From: Amycolatopsis nivea
Lineage (GTDB): Bacteria > Actinomycetota > Actinomycetes > Mycobacteriales > Pseudonocardiaceae
Direction of reading: 5' to 3'
DNA length: 64,000 bases
NCBI RefSeq assembly: GCF_004522235.1
Contig: NZ_SDLT01000019.1
Location: 85,477 to 149,476 of the forward strand
Part shown: positions 17,967-26,680 of the stretch, in pieces
How the letters are laid out: every line of letters begins with the position of its first letter
Numbering within the stretch: the first letter of the stretch is position 1
The notes under the pieces: generated by a model
Databases searched by the model: none
What the model was told of the DNA's origin: nothing
The model's input: only the letters and a program-made list of their open reading frames with translations
Program-made: the position numbers and the translations under genes

Positions 17967-18875
17967 TCAGGCCTGCGGAGCCTTCGACGCCTTCCGCACC
18001 ACGTGCCGCTGACCGTCCGCGTGCAGCATGGGCTCGAACCGCGACCGGGCTTCTTCCGCCAGTTCGGCGCCGAGGTCCGCCTCGTACCGGCTCCCCGACG
18101 CGGCGATCCGCAACCGGTCGCCCCCCGTGCCGAGGCCGGTGATCCGGTTCCGCGCCACCGCCAGCAGCTGGACGCCGTGCGTCAGCGGCCGCCGGCCCAG
18201 CACATGGCGGACCACCACCAGCTCCTGGCGCGTCAGGACGACGAACGCCGCCGGCCGGGATTGCTGCCACAGCCAGCGTTGCGGGAGTTCCGGTTCCGCG
18301 CCGAGGTAGCGCGTATGCCGGGGATGTCCGAGTGCCACCAACGGCGACGCCGGGAGCCGCTCCCAGCCGAGGGCGGGCGGGCCCGCGTGCGCCGGTTCCG
18401 GCGCGCCGGGGCGGTGCGCGCGCGAGCGGACGTGGGTCAGGAGGTCGGCGACCGCGGGCCACGCCCACGAGCGGTAGCGGAAAACCAGTGTCGTGCGGAC
18501 ACCGGTTAGCACCAGGCACGCGTGCTTCCCCGCCATCGCGTGCTCGACCGCGATCAGCTCCGGGTACGGGATCGCGCCGACGATGCGCGGGTACGGCAGA
18601 TCGTCGACCCACAGCGCCACCCCGCGCGCGCCCGCGCCCAGCGCCTGTTCCGGCGTCCACACCACGCCGTCGCCCGACGGCCGCGTCGCCGACGGGGCCA
18701 GGACCACTTCGCCCGGGCCGACCAGGTCCGCGAGGTCCTCCGCCGCCGCGCCCGGCCGGGACCAGCGGGAAGGCGGTTTGGTGTCGAGCCGGTCGGCGAG
18801 GTCGCGGCCGACCTGGATCTCCCACGGCTCGGCCGCGGCACTGAGCGCGGCCCGCGCACCGCCGATGCCGGACAT
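17967..18875 (-). CDS. Conserved-type protein of unknown function
   Basis: 302 residues, not recognised. It is soluble, with strong host-type codon bias. The mid-section LACLVLTGVRTTLVFRYRSW and the pattern LVVVRHVLGRRPLTHGVQLLAVARNRITGLG look like beta-rich, PH-like strands (a domain reporting on cellular state), but this is only an impression from the strand pattern. ATG 18875 follows GGAGGCTCGC. It stands alone between the MBL hydrolase and an amidohydrolase, with 247 bp of gene-free DNA upstream. Confidence 0.65.
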   Translation of the reverse strand: MSGIGGARAALSAAAEPWEIQVGRDLADRLDTKPPSRWSRPGAAAEDLADLVGPGEVVLAPSATRPSGDGVVWTPEQALGAGARGVALWVDDLPYPRIVGAIPYPELIAVEHAMAGKHACLVLTGVRTTLVFRYRSWAWPAVADLLTHVRSRAHRPGAPEPAHAGPPALGWERLPASPLVALGHPRHTRYLGAEPELPQRWLWQQSRPAAFVVLTRQELVVVRHVLGRRPLTHGVQLLAVARNRITGLGTGGDRLRIAASGSRYEADLGAELAEEARSRFEPMLHADGQRHVVRKASKAPQA

Positions 18876-19122
18876 GCGAGCCTCCTGCCGCCGCGGGAGC
18901 CGGGCCAGGCGCCCGGTGCTTCCAGCGTATACACCGCCGCGGAGCCGGTTCTCATTCCGGAGTTCGCCCGGGTGGGACCCAGATCACCCGAATGCCGCAA
19001 CCAGCTTCGACCATGCGCCCTGGCCCGCCGCGCCCCTAGAATCGGCGGTGCGGCACCGGAGCCACACCGTCCTTTGTGGACACGATGCCGCGCGGTCAGC
19101 CGTCGACCCTGGAGGGAACCTC

Positions 19123-20733
19123 GTGTCCGCACCGGAATCCGTGCAGATCGTCACCGCCCGGCGCATCGTGACCATGACCGGCGCCGAACCGCCTGCCTTC
19201 GCGATGCGCGGCGAACGGATCGTCGCGCACGGCGCCGTCGCCGACCTGCGCGGCGAGTTCCCGGGCGCGCAGCTGCACGATTTCGGCGACGCCACCGTCA
19301 TCCCCGGCTTCAACGACGCCCACCAGCACCCGACCGTCGTCGCCGCGCAGTCCCTGCAGGTCGACCTCTCGCCGTCCCGGATCAGCTCGACCGCCGACCT
19401 CACCGCGGCCCTGCGCGACCAAGCCGCCGCGACGCCGCCCGGCGAATGGGTCATCGGCTGCGGCTACGACTCGTTCCGCAGCAACGGCGGCCGCGAACTC
19501 ACCCGCGCCGACCTGGACGAAGCCTGCCCGGACCACCCGGTGCTGGTCGTGCACGTGACCCTGCACGCCGGCGTCGTCAACTCCCCCGGCCTCGCCCTCG
19601 CCGGCCTCACCGACGCGAGCGAACCCCCGCCCGGCGGTCACCTCGGCCGCGACGCCGCCGGCCGCCTCGACGGCGTCATCCACGACCAAGCCCTCTACGA
19701 CCTGGCGTTTCCCGCTTTCACCCCGCGCCCCACGATCGTGCAGGACCCGTCCACCGAGGTCCTGGCCGCCGCCTTCACCCGGCACGCCGCAGCGCTGCAC
19801 GCCGCGGGCATCACCTCGGTCGGCGATGCGCTGGTCGGTCGCACCGAATGGCAGGTCCTGCGCCACCTGGCCGACCAGGACCAGCTCACCCTCCGGGTCA
19901 ACGCGCTGGCCGCCTACGACCACTTCGACTACTTCCGCGCCCTCCCCGACGCCCCGCTCACCCCGGAAACCCGGCTGCGCCTCGGCGGCGTCAAGACCTT
20001 CGCCGACGGTGCTGTCAACGGCGGAACCTGCCTGGTCGAACAGCCCATCGAAGGCACCGACAGCTACGGATTGGAGCGCGTCAGCGCCGCCGAACTGGCC
20101 GACACCGTGCGCCACGTGCACGACGCCGGCTGGCGAGTCTGCGTGCACGCCAACGGCGACCGCGCGATCCGCCGGGTCCTCGACGCCGTCGACCAGGCCC
20201 AAGCCGCGAACCCGCGCGAGGATCCGCGGCACCGCATCGAGCACTGTTCCATCATTGACGACGAGATCCTGAAGCGCATGCGCGACCACGGCATGGTCGC
20301 GGTGCCGTTCGCGAACTACGCCGCCGCGCACGGGGACAAGCTGACCAAGTACTACGGGGCGGAACGCGTCGAGCGCATGTTCGCCCACCGCTCGATGCTC
20401 GACGCCGGGGTCGCCGTGGCCGGTTCGTCCGACCATCCGTGCGGGCCGTTCCCGCCGCTGTACGCACTGCGCAGCTGCGTCACGCGGCTGGCCCCGAACG
20501 GCGAGGTGTTCGGGCCTTCGCAGCGGATCAGCGTGGAGGCCGCGCTCGGGATTTACACGACTGGGTCGGCCTATGCGTCCGGCGAGGAGGCGACCAAGGG
20601 ACAGCTCGCGCCGGGATTCCTGGCCGATTTCGCGGTGCTCGCGGAGGATCCGTTCGCGGCCGACCCGGAGGCGTTGGACCGGGTGCGGGTACGGGAAACG
20701 TGGGTCGGCGGGGAGCGGGTCTGGTCGGCCTGA
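19123..20733 (+). CDS. Amidohydrolase, YtcJ-like (amidohydrolase family 3)
   Basis: 536 residues from GTG 19123, supported by GGAGGGAACCTC just upstream; earlier in-frame codons have no coding bias. It has the composite beta-sandwich plus TIM barrel: the metal site FNDAHQHPT, the carboxylated-lysine-region GGVKTFADG, then VHANGDRAIRR, HRIEHCS and SSDHPCGPF. The family removes acyl or amide groups from varied substrates; the true substrate is unknown. The C-terminal KGQLAPGFLADFAVL motif is typical. Confidence 0.88.
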   Translation: MSAPESVQIVTARRIVTMTGAEPPAFAMRGERIVAHGAVADLRGEFPGAQLHDFGDATVIPGFNDAHQHPTVVAAQSLQVDLSPSRISSTADLTAALRDQAAATPPGEWVIGCGYDSFRSNGGRELTRADLDEACPDHPVLVVHVTLHAGVVNSPGLALAGLTDASEPPPGGHLGRDAAGRLDGVIHDQALYDLAFPAFTPRPTIVQDPSTEVLAAAFTRHAAALHAAGITSVGDALVGRTEWQVLRHLADQDQLTLRVNALAAYDHFDYFRALPDAPLTPETRLRLGGVKTFADGAVNGGTCLVEQPIEGTDSYGLERVSAAELADTVRHVHDAGWRVCVHANGDRAIRRVLDAVDQAQAANPREDPRHRIEHCSIIDDEILKRMRDHGMVAVPFANYAAAHGDKLTKYYGAERVERMFAHRSMLDAGVAVAGSSDHPCGPFPPLYALRSCVTRLAPNGEVFGPSQRISVEAALGIYTTGSAYASGEEATKGQLAPGFLADFAVLAEDPFAADPEALDRVRVRETWVGGERVWSA

Positions 20734-20790
20734 TTTATCGCCGAAAATTCGATATTTGCAAGATTAATCGAACCGGTTAGCGTTTTCTTC

Positions 20791-21264
20791 ATGAACGCTG
20801 TCGTCGTCCGCGCCACGCCCGAATCCGTGCCGCAGCTCGTCGCCTCGGCAACCGGCCTGTTCGCCGAGGACGGCGGGCGGCGGGATCCGTACCTGGATGT
20901 CGCGTGGCCGCGCCGCGAAGGCGCTGCTTACTTCGCGGACCTGGTGCGCCGCAACGATTCCCTGTGCCTGCTGGCGTACTCCGCCGCAGGCTCCGCGATC
21001 GGCCACCTGATCGGCCGCATCCGCCGCCCCGACCCGCTCCGGCCGGACGCGGTGGTCGGCGTCCTGGAGAGCCTGCGCGTCGACCCCGCGCACCGCGAAA
21101 CCGGTGTCGCGAGGGCCTTGACGGAAGAATTCTTCGCGTGGGCCAGGAAATCCGGCGCGAATCAAGCCAGCGTCACCGCATACGCGGCCAACGAATCCGC
21201 TATCAGCTTCTACCGTGGTCGTGGATTCGCCCCGTTCGAACTCACCTTGCACGCACCCATTTAG
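20791..21264 (+). CDS. GNAT-family N-acetyltransferase
   Basis: 157 residues. The acetyl-CoA-binding region is LESLRVDPAHRETGVARALTEEF (a variant of the Q/RxxGxG/A signature), followed by the beta-5/alpha-4 segment NESAISFYRGRGF. Upstream is a 57-bp AT-rich gap (20734-20790) with TTCGAT...AAGATTAAT that could hold its promoter. The substrate is unknown. It ends 2 bp from the convergent response regulator. Confidence 0.85.
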   Translation: MNAVVVRATPESVPQLVASATGLFAEDGGRRDPYLDVAWPRREGAAYFADLVRRNDSLCLLAYSAAGSAIGHLIGRIRRPDPLRPDAVVGVLESLRVDPAHRETGVARALTEEFFAWARKSGANQASVTAYAANESAISFYRGRGFAPFELTLHAPI

Positions 21265-21266
21265 CC

Positions 21267-21890
21267 CTACAACGTCAAATACCCCTGCGCGAACCCCGCA
21301 GCCACCGCCGCCGCACGATCATTGACGCCGAGTTTCGCGTACACGTGCAGCAGGTGCGTCTTCACCGTCGCCTGACTGATGAACAACTGCTCGGCCGCCC
21401 GACGGTTCGACGCACCCTTCGCGATCAGCTGCAGGACCTCGATTTCGCGTTCCGACAACAGATCCGCCGCTGGTTGCCGCAGCTGCCCCATCAGGCGCGT
21501 CGCGACCGTCGGAGAGAGCACCGCTTGGCCTTGCGCCGCGGCTTCGACCGCGCGGAAGAGCTCCTCCCGGGGTGCTTCCTTCAGCAGATACCCGGTGGCT
21601 CCCGCTTCGATCGCCGGGAGGACGTCGCTGTCGGTGTCGTACGTCGTCAGCACCAGGATTCGTGCGGGGACACCGCGTTTCGCCAGTTCCTTGATCGCGG
21701 TGACGCCGCCGGTTCCCGGCATTCGCAGGTCCATGAGGATCACGTCCGGGCGAAGCTGCTCGCCCGCCGTGATCGCGGTGGCTCCGTCTGCGGCCTCGCC
21801 GACTACCTCGAACCGCGGGTCGGCACCGAACATGCCGCGCAGGCCGTCGCGCACCACCGGGTGATCGTCGACGATCAGCAGCGAAATCAC
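21267..21890 (-). CDS. NarL/LuxR-type response regulator
   Basis: 207 residues from GTG 21890 (GGAGGTGCGC upstream). The receiver domain has acidic pocket DD 8-9, the phospho-acceptor in VILMDLRMPG (about D52), T/S in VLTTYD and K in YLLKEA. The C-terminal LuxR helix-turn-helix reads LSEREIEVLQLIAKGASNRRAAEQLF then ISQATVKTHLLHVYAKLGV. It overlaps the kinase gene by 4 bp (GTGA) and is its cognate partner. It probably controls the adjoining ABC exporter. Confidence 0.95.
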   Translation of the reverse strand: MISLLIVDDHPVVRDGLRGMFGADPRFEVVGEAADGATAITAGEQLRPDVILMDLRMPGTGGVTAIKELAKRGVPARILVLTTYDTDSDVLPAIEAGATGYLLKEAPREELFRAVEAAAQGQAVLSPTVATRLMGQLRQPAADLLSEREIEVLQLIAKGASNRRAAEQLFISQATVKTHLLHVYAKLGVNDRAAAVAAGFAQGYLTL

Positions 21891-23143
21891 CGCGCACCTC
21901 CGGCCGGAATGGCGGGCACGGTCGCCGAGATCGCCGTGCCGAGGCCGGGTTCCGATTCGATGTCGAGGCGTCCCGCGAGGCGTTGCACCCGCTGCCGCAT
22001 TCCGGACAGTCCGAAGCCGCCGTTCGTGGAACCGTTGGCGCGCTTGGCATTCGGTTCGAAGCCGACGCCGTCGTCGCGGACGTCGAGGGTTACCAGGTCC
22101 GGCATGTACGACAAGGTCAGGCCGACCCGCTTCGCCCGCGCGTGCTTCGCGACGTTCGACAGCGCTTCCTGCGCGGTCCGCAGCAAAGCCACTTCGACGT
22201 CGGTGTGCATGGGGCGGGCGTCGCCGGTGGTGGTGAGCACGGCGTCGACGCTGTTGGCCGCCGACCAGTTCCTGGTCACCTCGCCGATCGCCTCCGGAAG
22301 CCGGGCTTCGGCGAGCACCGACGGTTCGACGGAGTGCACCGTCCGGCGCGCCTCGACCAGGCTTTCCCTCGCCAGGTTCGTCGCGTTCGCCACGTGGCGG
22401 CCCAGCGCTTCCGGTTCGGCGGCGGTTTGTTCGGCGGCTTGCAGCTGCGTCAGGATTCCGGCCAGGCCCTGGGCGAGGGTGTCGTGGATTTCCCGCGCCA
22501 TCCGCTGCCGTTCGTCCAGGACTCCGGCCTCGCGAGCCTGGACCAGCAATCGCGCGTGCAGTCCGGCGTTCTCGGCCAAGGCGGCTTCCAGTTTCCGGTT
22601 TGCCTCGTGCAGTTCCGCGAGCGCCTGTTTCTGCAATTCGTTCCGCTGGTAGGCCATGTCCACGAAATAAAACACCGCTCCCGCCAGCGCGATCGAAAGC
22701 ACGCTCACGCCGAGCCACACCCACCAGAGGTTTTCCGCGTCGATCTTGGCGATTCCGCCCAGGAAGGCCATTGCCGAGACCACCGCGGTGGCCGCAGCGC
22801 CGGCGTATCGCCAGCGTCCGGTCAGGTACTGGAATGCTTGCGGGTAGCCGACAAAGGCGAACAGGCCGTACCACGGCGCGAGAGCTGCCAAGCCCGCCGT
22901 GATCGCCAGCAGGCCCGCGTAATATCCGGCCCGCAATGCGGGTGGATGGAGAGTGTGAAACCACAGCAGCCACAGGGCGGCAGCGGCGGAAAGACCCAGT
23001 ACCATCGGAAGATCCGCGGGCAGCTGTAGAAAAGTAATGCTCACGCTCACCGCGAGAAGGACGTACGGCAGCACGGTGAAGGTCGCCGTCTGTGCGCGTT
23101 CCCAGCGGTCGAACTCTTCGCGCAGCTCCCCCTCGATGCCCAC
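21887..23143 (-). CDS. Sensor histidine kinase, HisKA_3 (DesK/LiaS class)
   Basis: 418 residues. Four to six transmembrane helices occupy residues 20-165, without a sizeable outer sensor loop, so it probably senses the membrane itself. A coiled coil at about 165-205 leads to the phospho-acceptor box ERQRMAREIHDTLAQGL. The HATPase domain shows TAQEALSNVAKHARA (N box) and DDGVGFEP with GFGLSGMRQR (G boxes). The gene starts 3 bp after the ABC permease stop, in one operon. Confidence 0.94.
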   Translation of the reverse strand: MGIEGELREEFDRWERAQTATFTVLPYVLLAVSVSITFLQLPADLPMVLGLSAAAALWLLWFHTLHPPALRAGYYAGLLAITAGLAALAPWYGLFAFVGYPQAFQYLTGRWRYAGAAATAVVSAMAFLGGIAKIDAENLWWVWLGVSVLSIALAGAVFYFVDMAYQRNELQKQALAELHEANRKLEAALAENAGLHARLLVQAREAGVLDERQRMAREIHDTLAQGLAGILTQLQAAEQTAAEPEALGRHVANATNLARESLVEARRTVHSVEPSVLAEARLPEAIGEVTRNWSAANSVDAVLTTTGDARPMHTDVEVALLRTAQEALSNVAKHARAKRVGLTLSYMPDLVTLDVRDDGVGFEPNAKRANGSTNGGFGLSGMRQRVQRLAGRLDIESEPGLGTAISATVPAIPAGGAR

Positions 23144-23146
23144 CAG

Positions 23147-23881
23147 TCACTCCCAGCGGAAATAGCGCGCGGCCAAGCCCCCGGCCACGACAAGCCACCC
23201 TAGCATGACACCGAGGTGCAGCAGCTGCGGCAAATTCCCGGAAGCCGTGTCCTGCAACGCTTGTACGCCCGCGCCGAGCGGCGTCAGGTCGCTGATCGTC
23301 CGCAGCACGTCGTTCATGTCGGCGCGCGGCAGCCAGAGCCCGGCGAAGAACACGAGCGGGAAGAACACCAGGGAACCGACCGCGCTGGCGCTCTTCGCGG
23401 ACCGGGCGAGCGCCGCGACCAGCAATCCGATCGCGAACAGCGCCAGTGCCAGCAGGGCGAAACTGAGCAGGTACCCGGGCAGCTGCCGAGGGAGGTCGAT
23501 ACCGAAGGCCAGCCATCCAGTTAAGAGGATGACCAGCGTGGACGCCGCCGACAGCACCACAGCCATCAGCAGTTGCGCACCGAGCAGGACAGTCGGTTTC
23601 ACCGGGGTGAGCCGCATCCGCCGCAGCACGCCCTTCTCGCGATAGGAGGCGAACAGCTGGGACAGGCCGCTGAGCGAGAACAGCGCGACCCCCATCGCGA
23701 CGACGATCGGCAGGTACCGGCTGATCATCCGGACTCCGTCCGGTCCGGGGTCGCGCAAAGCCGGGATCAGGCCGAGAACGCCGAACAGGACCGGCGAGAA
23801 CGCGAGCGCGAAGAACACGACGATCGGCTCGCGGAAGAACAGTTTCGTTTCGGTGGCGGCGAGCCGGGACAAGGCGGGCAC
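23147..23881 (-). CDS. ABC-2 type transporter permease
   Basis: 244 residues and six transmembrane segments in ABC2_membrane layout, with the conserved REKGVLRRMRLTPV loop after helix 2. Starting MPALSRLAATETKLFFREP, it is the membrane half of a drug or lipid exporter with the ATPase 10 bp upstream. Such pairs linked to DesK-type two-component systems often answer membrane stress or antimicrobial peptides. Confidence 0.92.
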   Translation of the reverse strand: MPALSRLAATETKLFFREPIVVFFALAFSPVLFGVLGLIPALRDPGPDGVRMISRYLPIVVAMGVALFSLSGLSQLFASYREKGVLRRMRLTPVKPTVLLGAQLLMAVVLSAASTLVILLTGWLAFGIDLPRQLPGYLLSFALLALALFAIGLLVAALARSAKSASAVGSLVFFPLVFFAGLWLPRADMNDVLRTISDLTPLGAGVQALQDTASGNLPQLLHLGVMLGWLVVAGGLAARYFRWE

Positions 23882-23891
23882 CGGGGTCTCC

Positions 23892-24794
23892 TCAGGATTC
23901 GATGGAACGGCCGGTGAGCGCGACGAACGCGTCGTCCAGCGTGGTCTGGTCCATGCGCAGGCCGGCGATCTGGCGGCGGGCCAGCGCGGACGTCACCGCG
24001 AGCAGCAGGTTTCCCCGTCCGGTGACGACGATCTGGCTGCCGGCGCGCTCGACGGCGGTGACCTCCGGCAGCCTGGTGAGCACGGCGTCGTCGAAGGGCG
24101 CGGCAGCGCGAAACCGGAGCCGCTGCTGGTCGTCGACGCGTGCCACCAGCCCGGCTGGACTGTCGACCGCGACGACCTGACCAGCGTCGATGACCGCCAG
24201 CCGGTCGCACAGCCGCTCGGCTTCCTCCATGAAGTGCGTGACCAGCAGGATCGTCACGCCACGCGCGCGGATGCGTTCGACCAGGCCCCAGACGTCGCGG
24301 CGGGCCTGGGGATCGAGGCCGGTGGTGAGTTCGTCCAGCACCGCGACCTGGGGATTGCCGAGCAGCGCGAGCGCGATCGACAGCCGTTGTTTCTGGCCGC
24401 CGGACAAGCGGCGGAACTGAGTGCCGAGTTTGGTCTCGAGGGTGAGGATTCCGGCGAGTTCCCGCCAGTCGGCCGGGTCGCGGTAGAACGAGCTGTACAG
24501 CTGGAGCGCCTCGCCGACCTTCAGTTTGTCCGGCAGTTCGCTTTCCTGGAGCTGCCCGCCGAGGACCTGGCGCAGTTCGGCGTCGTCGCGCTGCGGGTCG
24601 AGGCCGCAGACCCGGATCGTCCCGCCGTCCGGCCTGCGCAGCCCTTCGACGCACTCGACGGTCGTGGTCTTGCCTGCCCCGTTCGGGCCGAGAATGCCGA
24701 AAATCTCGCCCGGTTCGACGGTGAAACTGACGCCGTCGACCACGGTCTGCCCGCCGTACCGCTTGACGAGGCTTTCCACCTCGATGATTGCCAT
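23892..24794 (-). CDS. ABC transporter ATP-binding protein (DrrA-type)
   Basis: 300 residues with Walker A GPNGAGKT, Q-loop LGGQLQES, signature LSGGQKQR, Walker B VAVLDELT (Glu present) and H-loop VTHF. The C-terminal tail after residue 225 is typical of drug-exporter ATPases. It is first in the four-gene operon ATPase, permease, histidine kinase, response regulator. No distinctive promoter was seen in the 105 bp upstream. Confidence 0.95.
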   Translation of the reverse strand: MAIIEVESLVKRYGGQTVVDGVSFTVEPGEIFGILGPNGAGKTTTVECVEGLRRPDGGTIRVCGLDPQRDDAELRQVLGGQLQESELPDKLKVGEALQLYSSFYRDPADWRELAGILTLETKLGTQFRRLSGGQKQRLSIALALLGNPQVAVLDELTTGLDPQARRDVWGLVERIRARGVTILLVTHFMEEAERLCDRLAVIDAGQVVAVDSPAGLVARVDDQQRLRFRAAAPFDDAVLTRLPEVTAVERAGSQIVVTGRGNLLLAVTSALARRQIAGLRMDQTTLDDAFVALTGRSIES

Positions 24795-24899
24795 GCGTCC
24801 ACCGTGCCGGGTGGCACCGGTGCGGCGAATCGACTGCGCGGCCAGAGTTTCCGGCCGGTCCCGGCGGAGCGGCGGATCAGCCGATCGGTCGATGCGCGA

Positions 24900-26108
24900 T
24901 CAACCGAGGTGCACGGACTCCGCCCCGATCGCCGGTTCGACGTGCACCGCCGCCGCGGTCAGGCGGGGAACCGCGGCGATGAGCCGGTGTTCCAGGCTGT
25001 GCGCCAGTTCGTGCGCCTGCTCGACGGTGAGAGTGTTGCCGACCTGGACGGCGAGTTCGGCGCGCAGGCTGTGGCCGATCCAGCGCATCCGGACCTCCCG
25101 CACGCCCTCCACTCCGGGCACCGCCGCGGCTGTCGCTTCGGCCAGTTCGACGGTCGCCGGGTCGACGGCGTCCATCAGCCGCCGGAAGACTTCCTTGGCC
25201 GCGTCGCGCAGGACGAACAGGATCGCGACGGTGATCAGCAACCCGATCACCGGGTCGGCCGCCGGGAAACCGAGGGCCACTCCGACTGCGCCCAGCACCA
25301 CGGCCAGCGAGGTGAAGCCGTCGGTGCGGGCGTGCAGGCCGTCGGCGACCAAGGCGGCGGAGCCGATTTCGCGGCCGACGGTGATGCGGTACCGGGCGAC
25401 GAGCTCGTTCCCGGCGAAGCCCACCACTCCGGCGGCGGCGAGCACCCAGAGCTGCTGCACGGGGTGCGGGTGCAGCAGCCGGTCGATCGCTTCGTAGGCG
25501 GCCAGCGCGGCGGATCCGGCGATGATCAGCACCACGACGACTCCGGCGAGGTCTTCGGCGCGGCCGAGGCCGTAGGTGTAGCGGCGGGTCGCGGCGCGGC
25601 GGCCGAGGGCGAAGGCGATGCCCAGCGGCAGGGCGGTGAGGGCGTCGGCGAAGTTGTGGATGGTGTCGCCGAGGAGGGCTACCGAACCGGTGACCGCGAC
25701 CAGGGCCAGCTGGATGACGGCGGTGCCGAACAGGGCGGCGAACGACCAGATCAGCGCCCGGATGCCGCGCTGGCTGGTTTCGAGGGCGGTGTCGAGGCGG
25801 TCGGCGCTGTCGTGGCTGTGCGGGGTGAGGAGGTGTTTGACGCGGTGCCGCCAGGTCGCTGGCTCGTGATGACCATGGCCGTGGCCGTGGCCGTGCGCAG
25901 GCGAGTGGCCGTGCCCGTGGCCGTGCGCGGACTCGTGACCGTGACCGTCGCCATGGCCGTGCGCGGGCTCGTGACCAGGGCCGGAAACGCCATGGCCATG
26001 CGCGGGGTCGTGCCCATGCCCGTGACCAGGGCTGTCCTGGCGGGATTCCGGCTCGTGCGCGTGGCCGCCGCCCGCCGCGGTCTCGGAACCGTGTCCCAGC
26101 TCTGCCAT
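24900..26108 (-). CDS. Cation diffusion facilitator (Zn/Co/Cd exporter) with long His-rich tail
   Basis: 402 residues from ATG 26108 (GGGAGCGGGCG upstream). Residues 5-85 form a histidine-rich tail of repeated HGHG and PAHGHG units, likely a metal-binding buffer. Six transmembrane helices follow. The transport-site motifs are HNFAD in helix 2 and DGLHARTDG in helix 5. A C-terminal cytoplasmic dimerisation domain (about 320-400) completes the family layout. It exports Zn2+ or similar ions by proton antiport and is divergent from its ArsR-type repressor. Confidence 0.93.
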   Translation of the reverse strand: MAELGHGSETAAGGGHAHEPESRQDSPGHGHGHDPAHGHGVSGPGHEPAHGHGDGHGHESAHGHGHGHSPAHGHGHGHGHHEPATWRHRVKHLLTPHSHDSADRLDTALETSQRGIRALIWSFAALFGTAVIQLALVAVTGSVALLGDTIHNFADALTALPLGIAFALGRRAATRRYTYGLGRAEDLAGVVVVLIIAGSAALAAYEAIDRLLHPHPVQQLWVLAAAGVVGFAGNELVARYRITVGREIGSAALVADGLHARTDGFTSLAVVLGAVGVALGFPAADPVIGLLITVAILFVLRDAAKEVFRRLMDAVDPATVELAEATAAAVPGVEGVREVRMRWIGHSLRAELAVQVGNTLTVEQAHELAHSLEHRLIAAVPRLTAAAVHVEPAIGAESVHLG

Positions 26109-26175
26109 CGCCCGCTCCCGGATGTTCCGCAATGTCCCACGACCGGGCGAACGCCCCGGCCCACTGTCAGCATAC

Positions 26176-26191
26176 CTGCGCAGATGCGCAG
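26176..26191. promoter_or_regulatory. ArsR/SmtB operator between CDF and arsR genes
   Basis: Perfect inverted repeat CTGCGCAGATGCGCAG (7-bp arms, 2-bp centre) in the 113-bp divergent gap. TGCGCA-type half-sites are typical for metal-sensing ArsR/SmtB repressors, so release on zinc or a similar ion would switch on both genes. Confidence 0.75.
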
Positions 26192-26221
26192 ATAACCGAG
26201 AAGGAACGGTAGCATCGGGGC

Positions 26222-26593
26222 ATGCACTCCTCCCTGCCGGACTTCGACATGCCCTCCGACGAGCAGGTCCACCTGGCCGCGGAAAGCTTCCGCCTGCTCT
26301 CCGACCCGACGCGGATCAAGGTGCTGTGGGCGCTGCTGCAGGGGGAATCGTCGGTGGCCTGCCTCGCCGAACTGGCCGGGGCCGCGCCGACCGCGGTCAG
26401 CCAGCATCTGGCCAAGCTGCGGCTCGCGGGGCTGGTGAAGGGCCGCCGCGAGGGGACGTTCGTGTACTACTCCGCCGCGGACGAGCACGTGCGCGGGCTG
26501 CTGGCGCAGGCGCTGCACCACGCCGACCATATGGACCGCGACATCCCCGGCGGCGACGCCCAGCCGCACCGGCCTCGGATGCGGAACGCCTGA
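26222..26593 (+). CDS. ArsR/SmtB-family metalloregulator
   Basis: 123 residues: the winged helix LLSDPTRIKVLWALLQGESSVACLAEL then APTAVSQHLAKLRLAGLVKGRREGTFVYY. The C-terminal alpha-5 helix carries HVRGLLAQALHHADHM, with an Asp/His set (D/H...H-H-x-x-H) matching the alpha-5 zinc site of SmtB/CzrA. It represses the divergent CDF gene until metal binds. A tandem hairpin region follows the stop. Confidence 0.93.
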   Translation: MHSSLPDFDMPSDEQVHLAAESFRLLSDPTRIKVLWALLQGESSVACLAELAGAAPTAVSQHLAKLRLAGLVKGRREGTFVYYSAADEHVRGLLAQALHHADHMDRDIPGGDAQPHRPRMRNA

Positions 26594-26594
26594 A

Positions 26595-26615
26595 GCGCTC
26601 AGGCGGCCTGAGCGC
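26595..26615. terminator. Hairpin directly after arsR
   Basis: GCGCTCAGG-CGG-CCTGAGCGC: a 9-bp perfect stem with a 3-nt loop, 1 bp after the arsR stop. No U-tract follows. Confidence 0.55.
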
Positions 26616-26621
26616 CAATGC

Positions 26622-26680
26622 CGGGCCGTGAGGGCCACCCTGAGGGAATCAGATTCCCTCAGGGTGGCCCTCACGGCCCG
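26622..26680. repeat. 59-bp perfect palindrome P1, between convergent genes
   Basis: 29-bp arms around one central base, with the core GGGAATCAGATTCCC. It is related to the palindromes at 35559 and 46488. It lies between arsR (+) and the DUF2267 gene (-), whose last codons and stop overlap the right arm. It probably acts as a bidirectional terminator. Confidence 0.8.
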
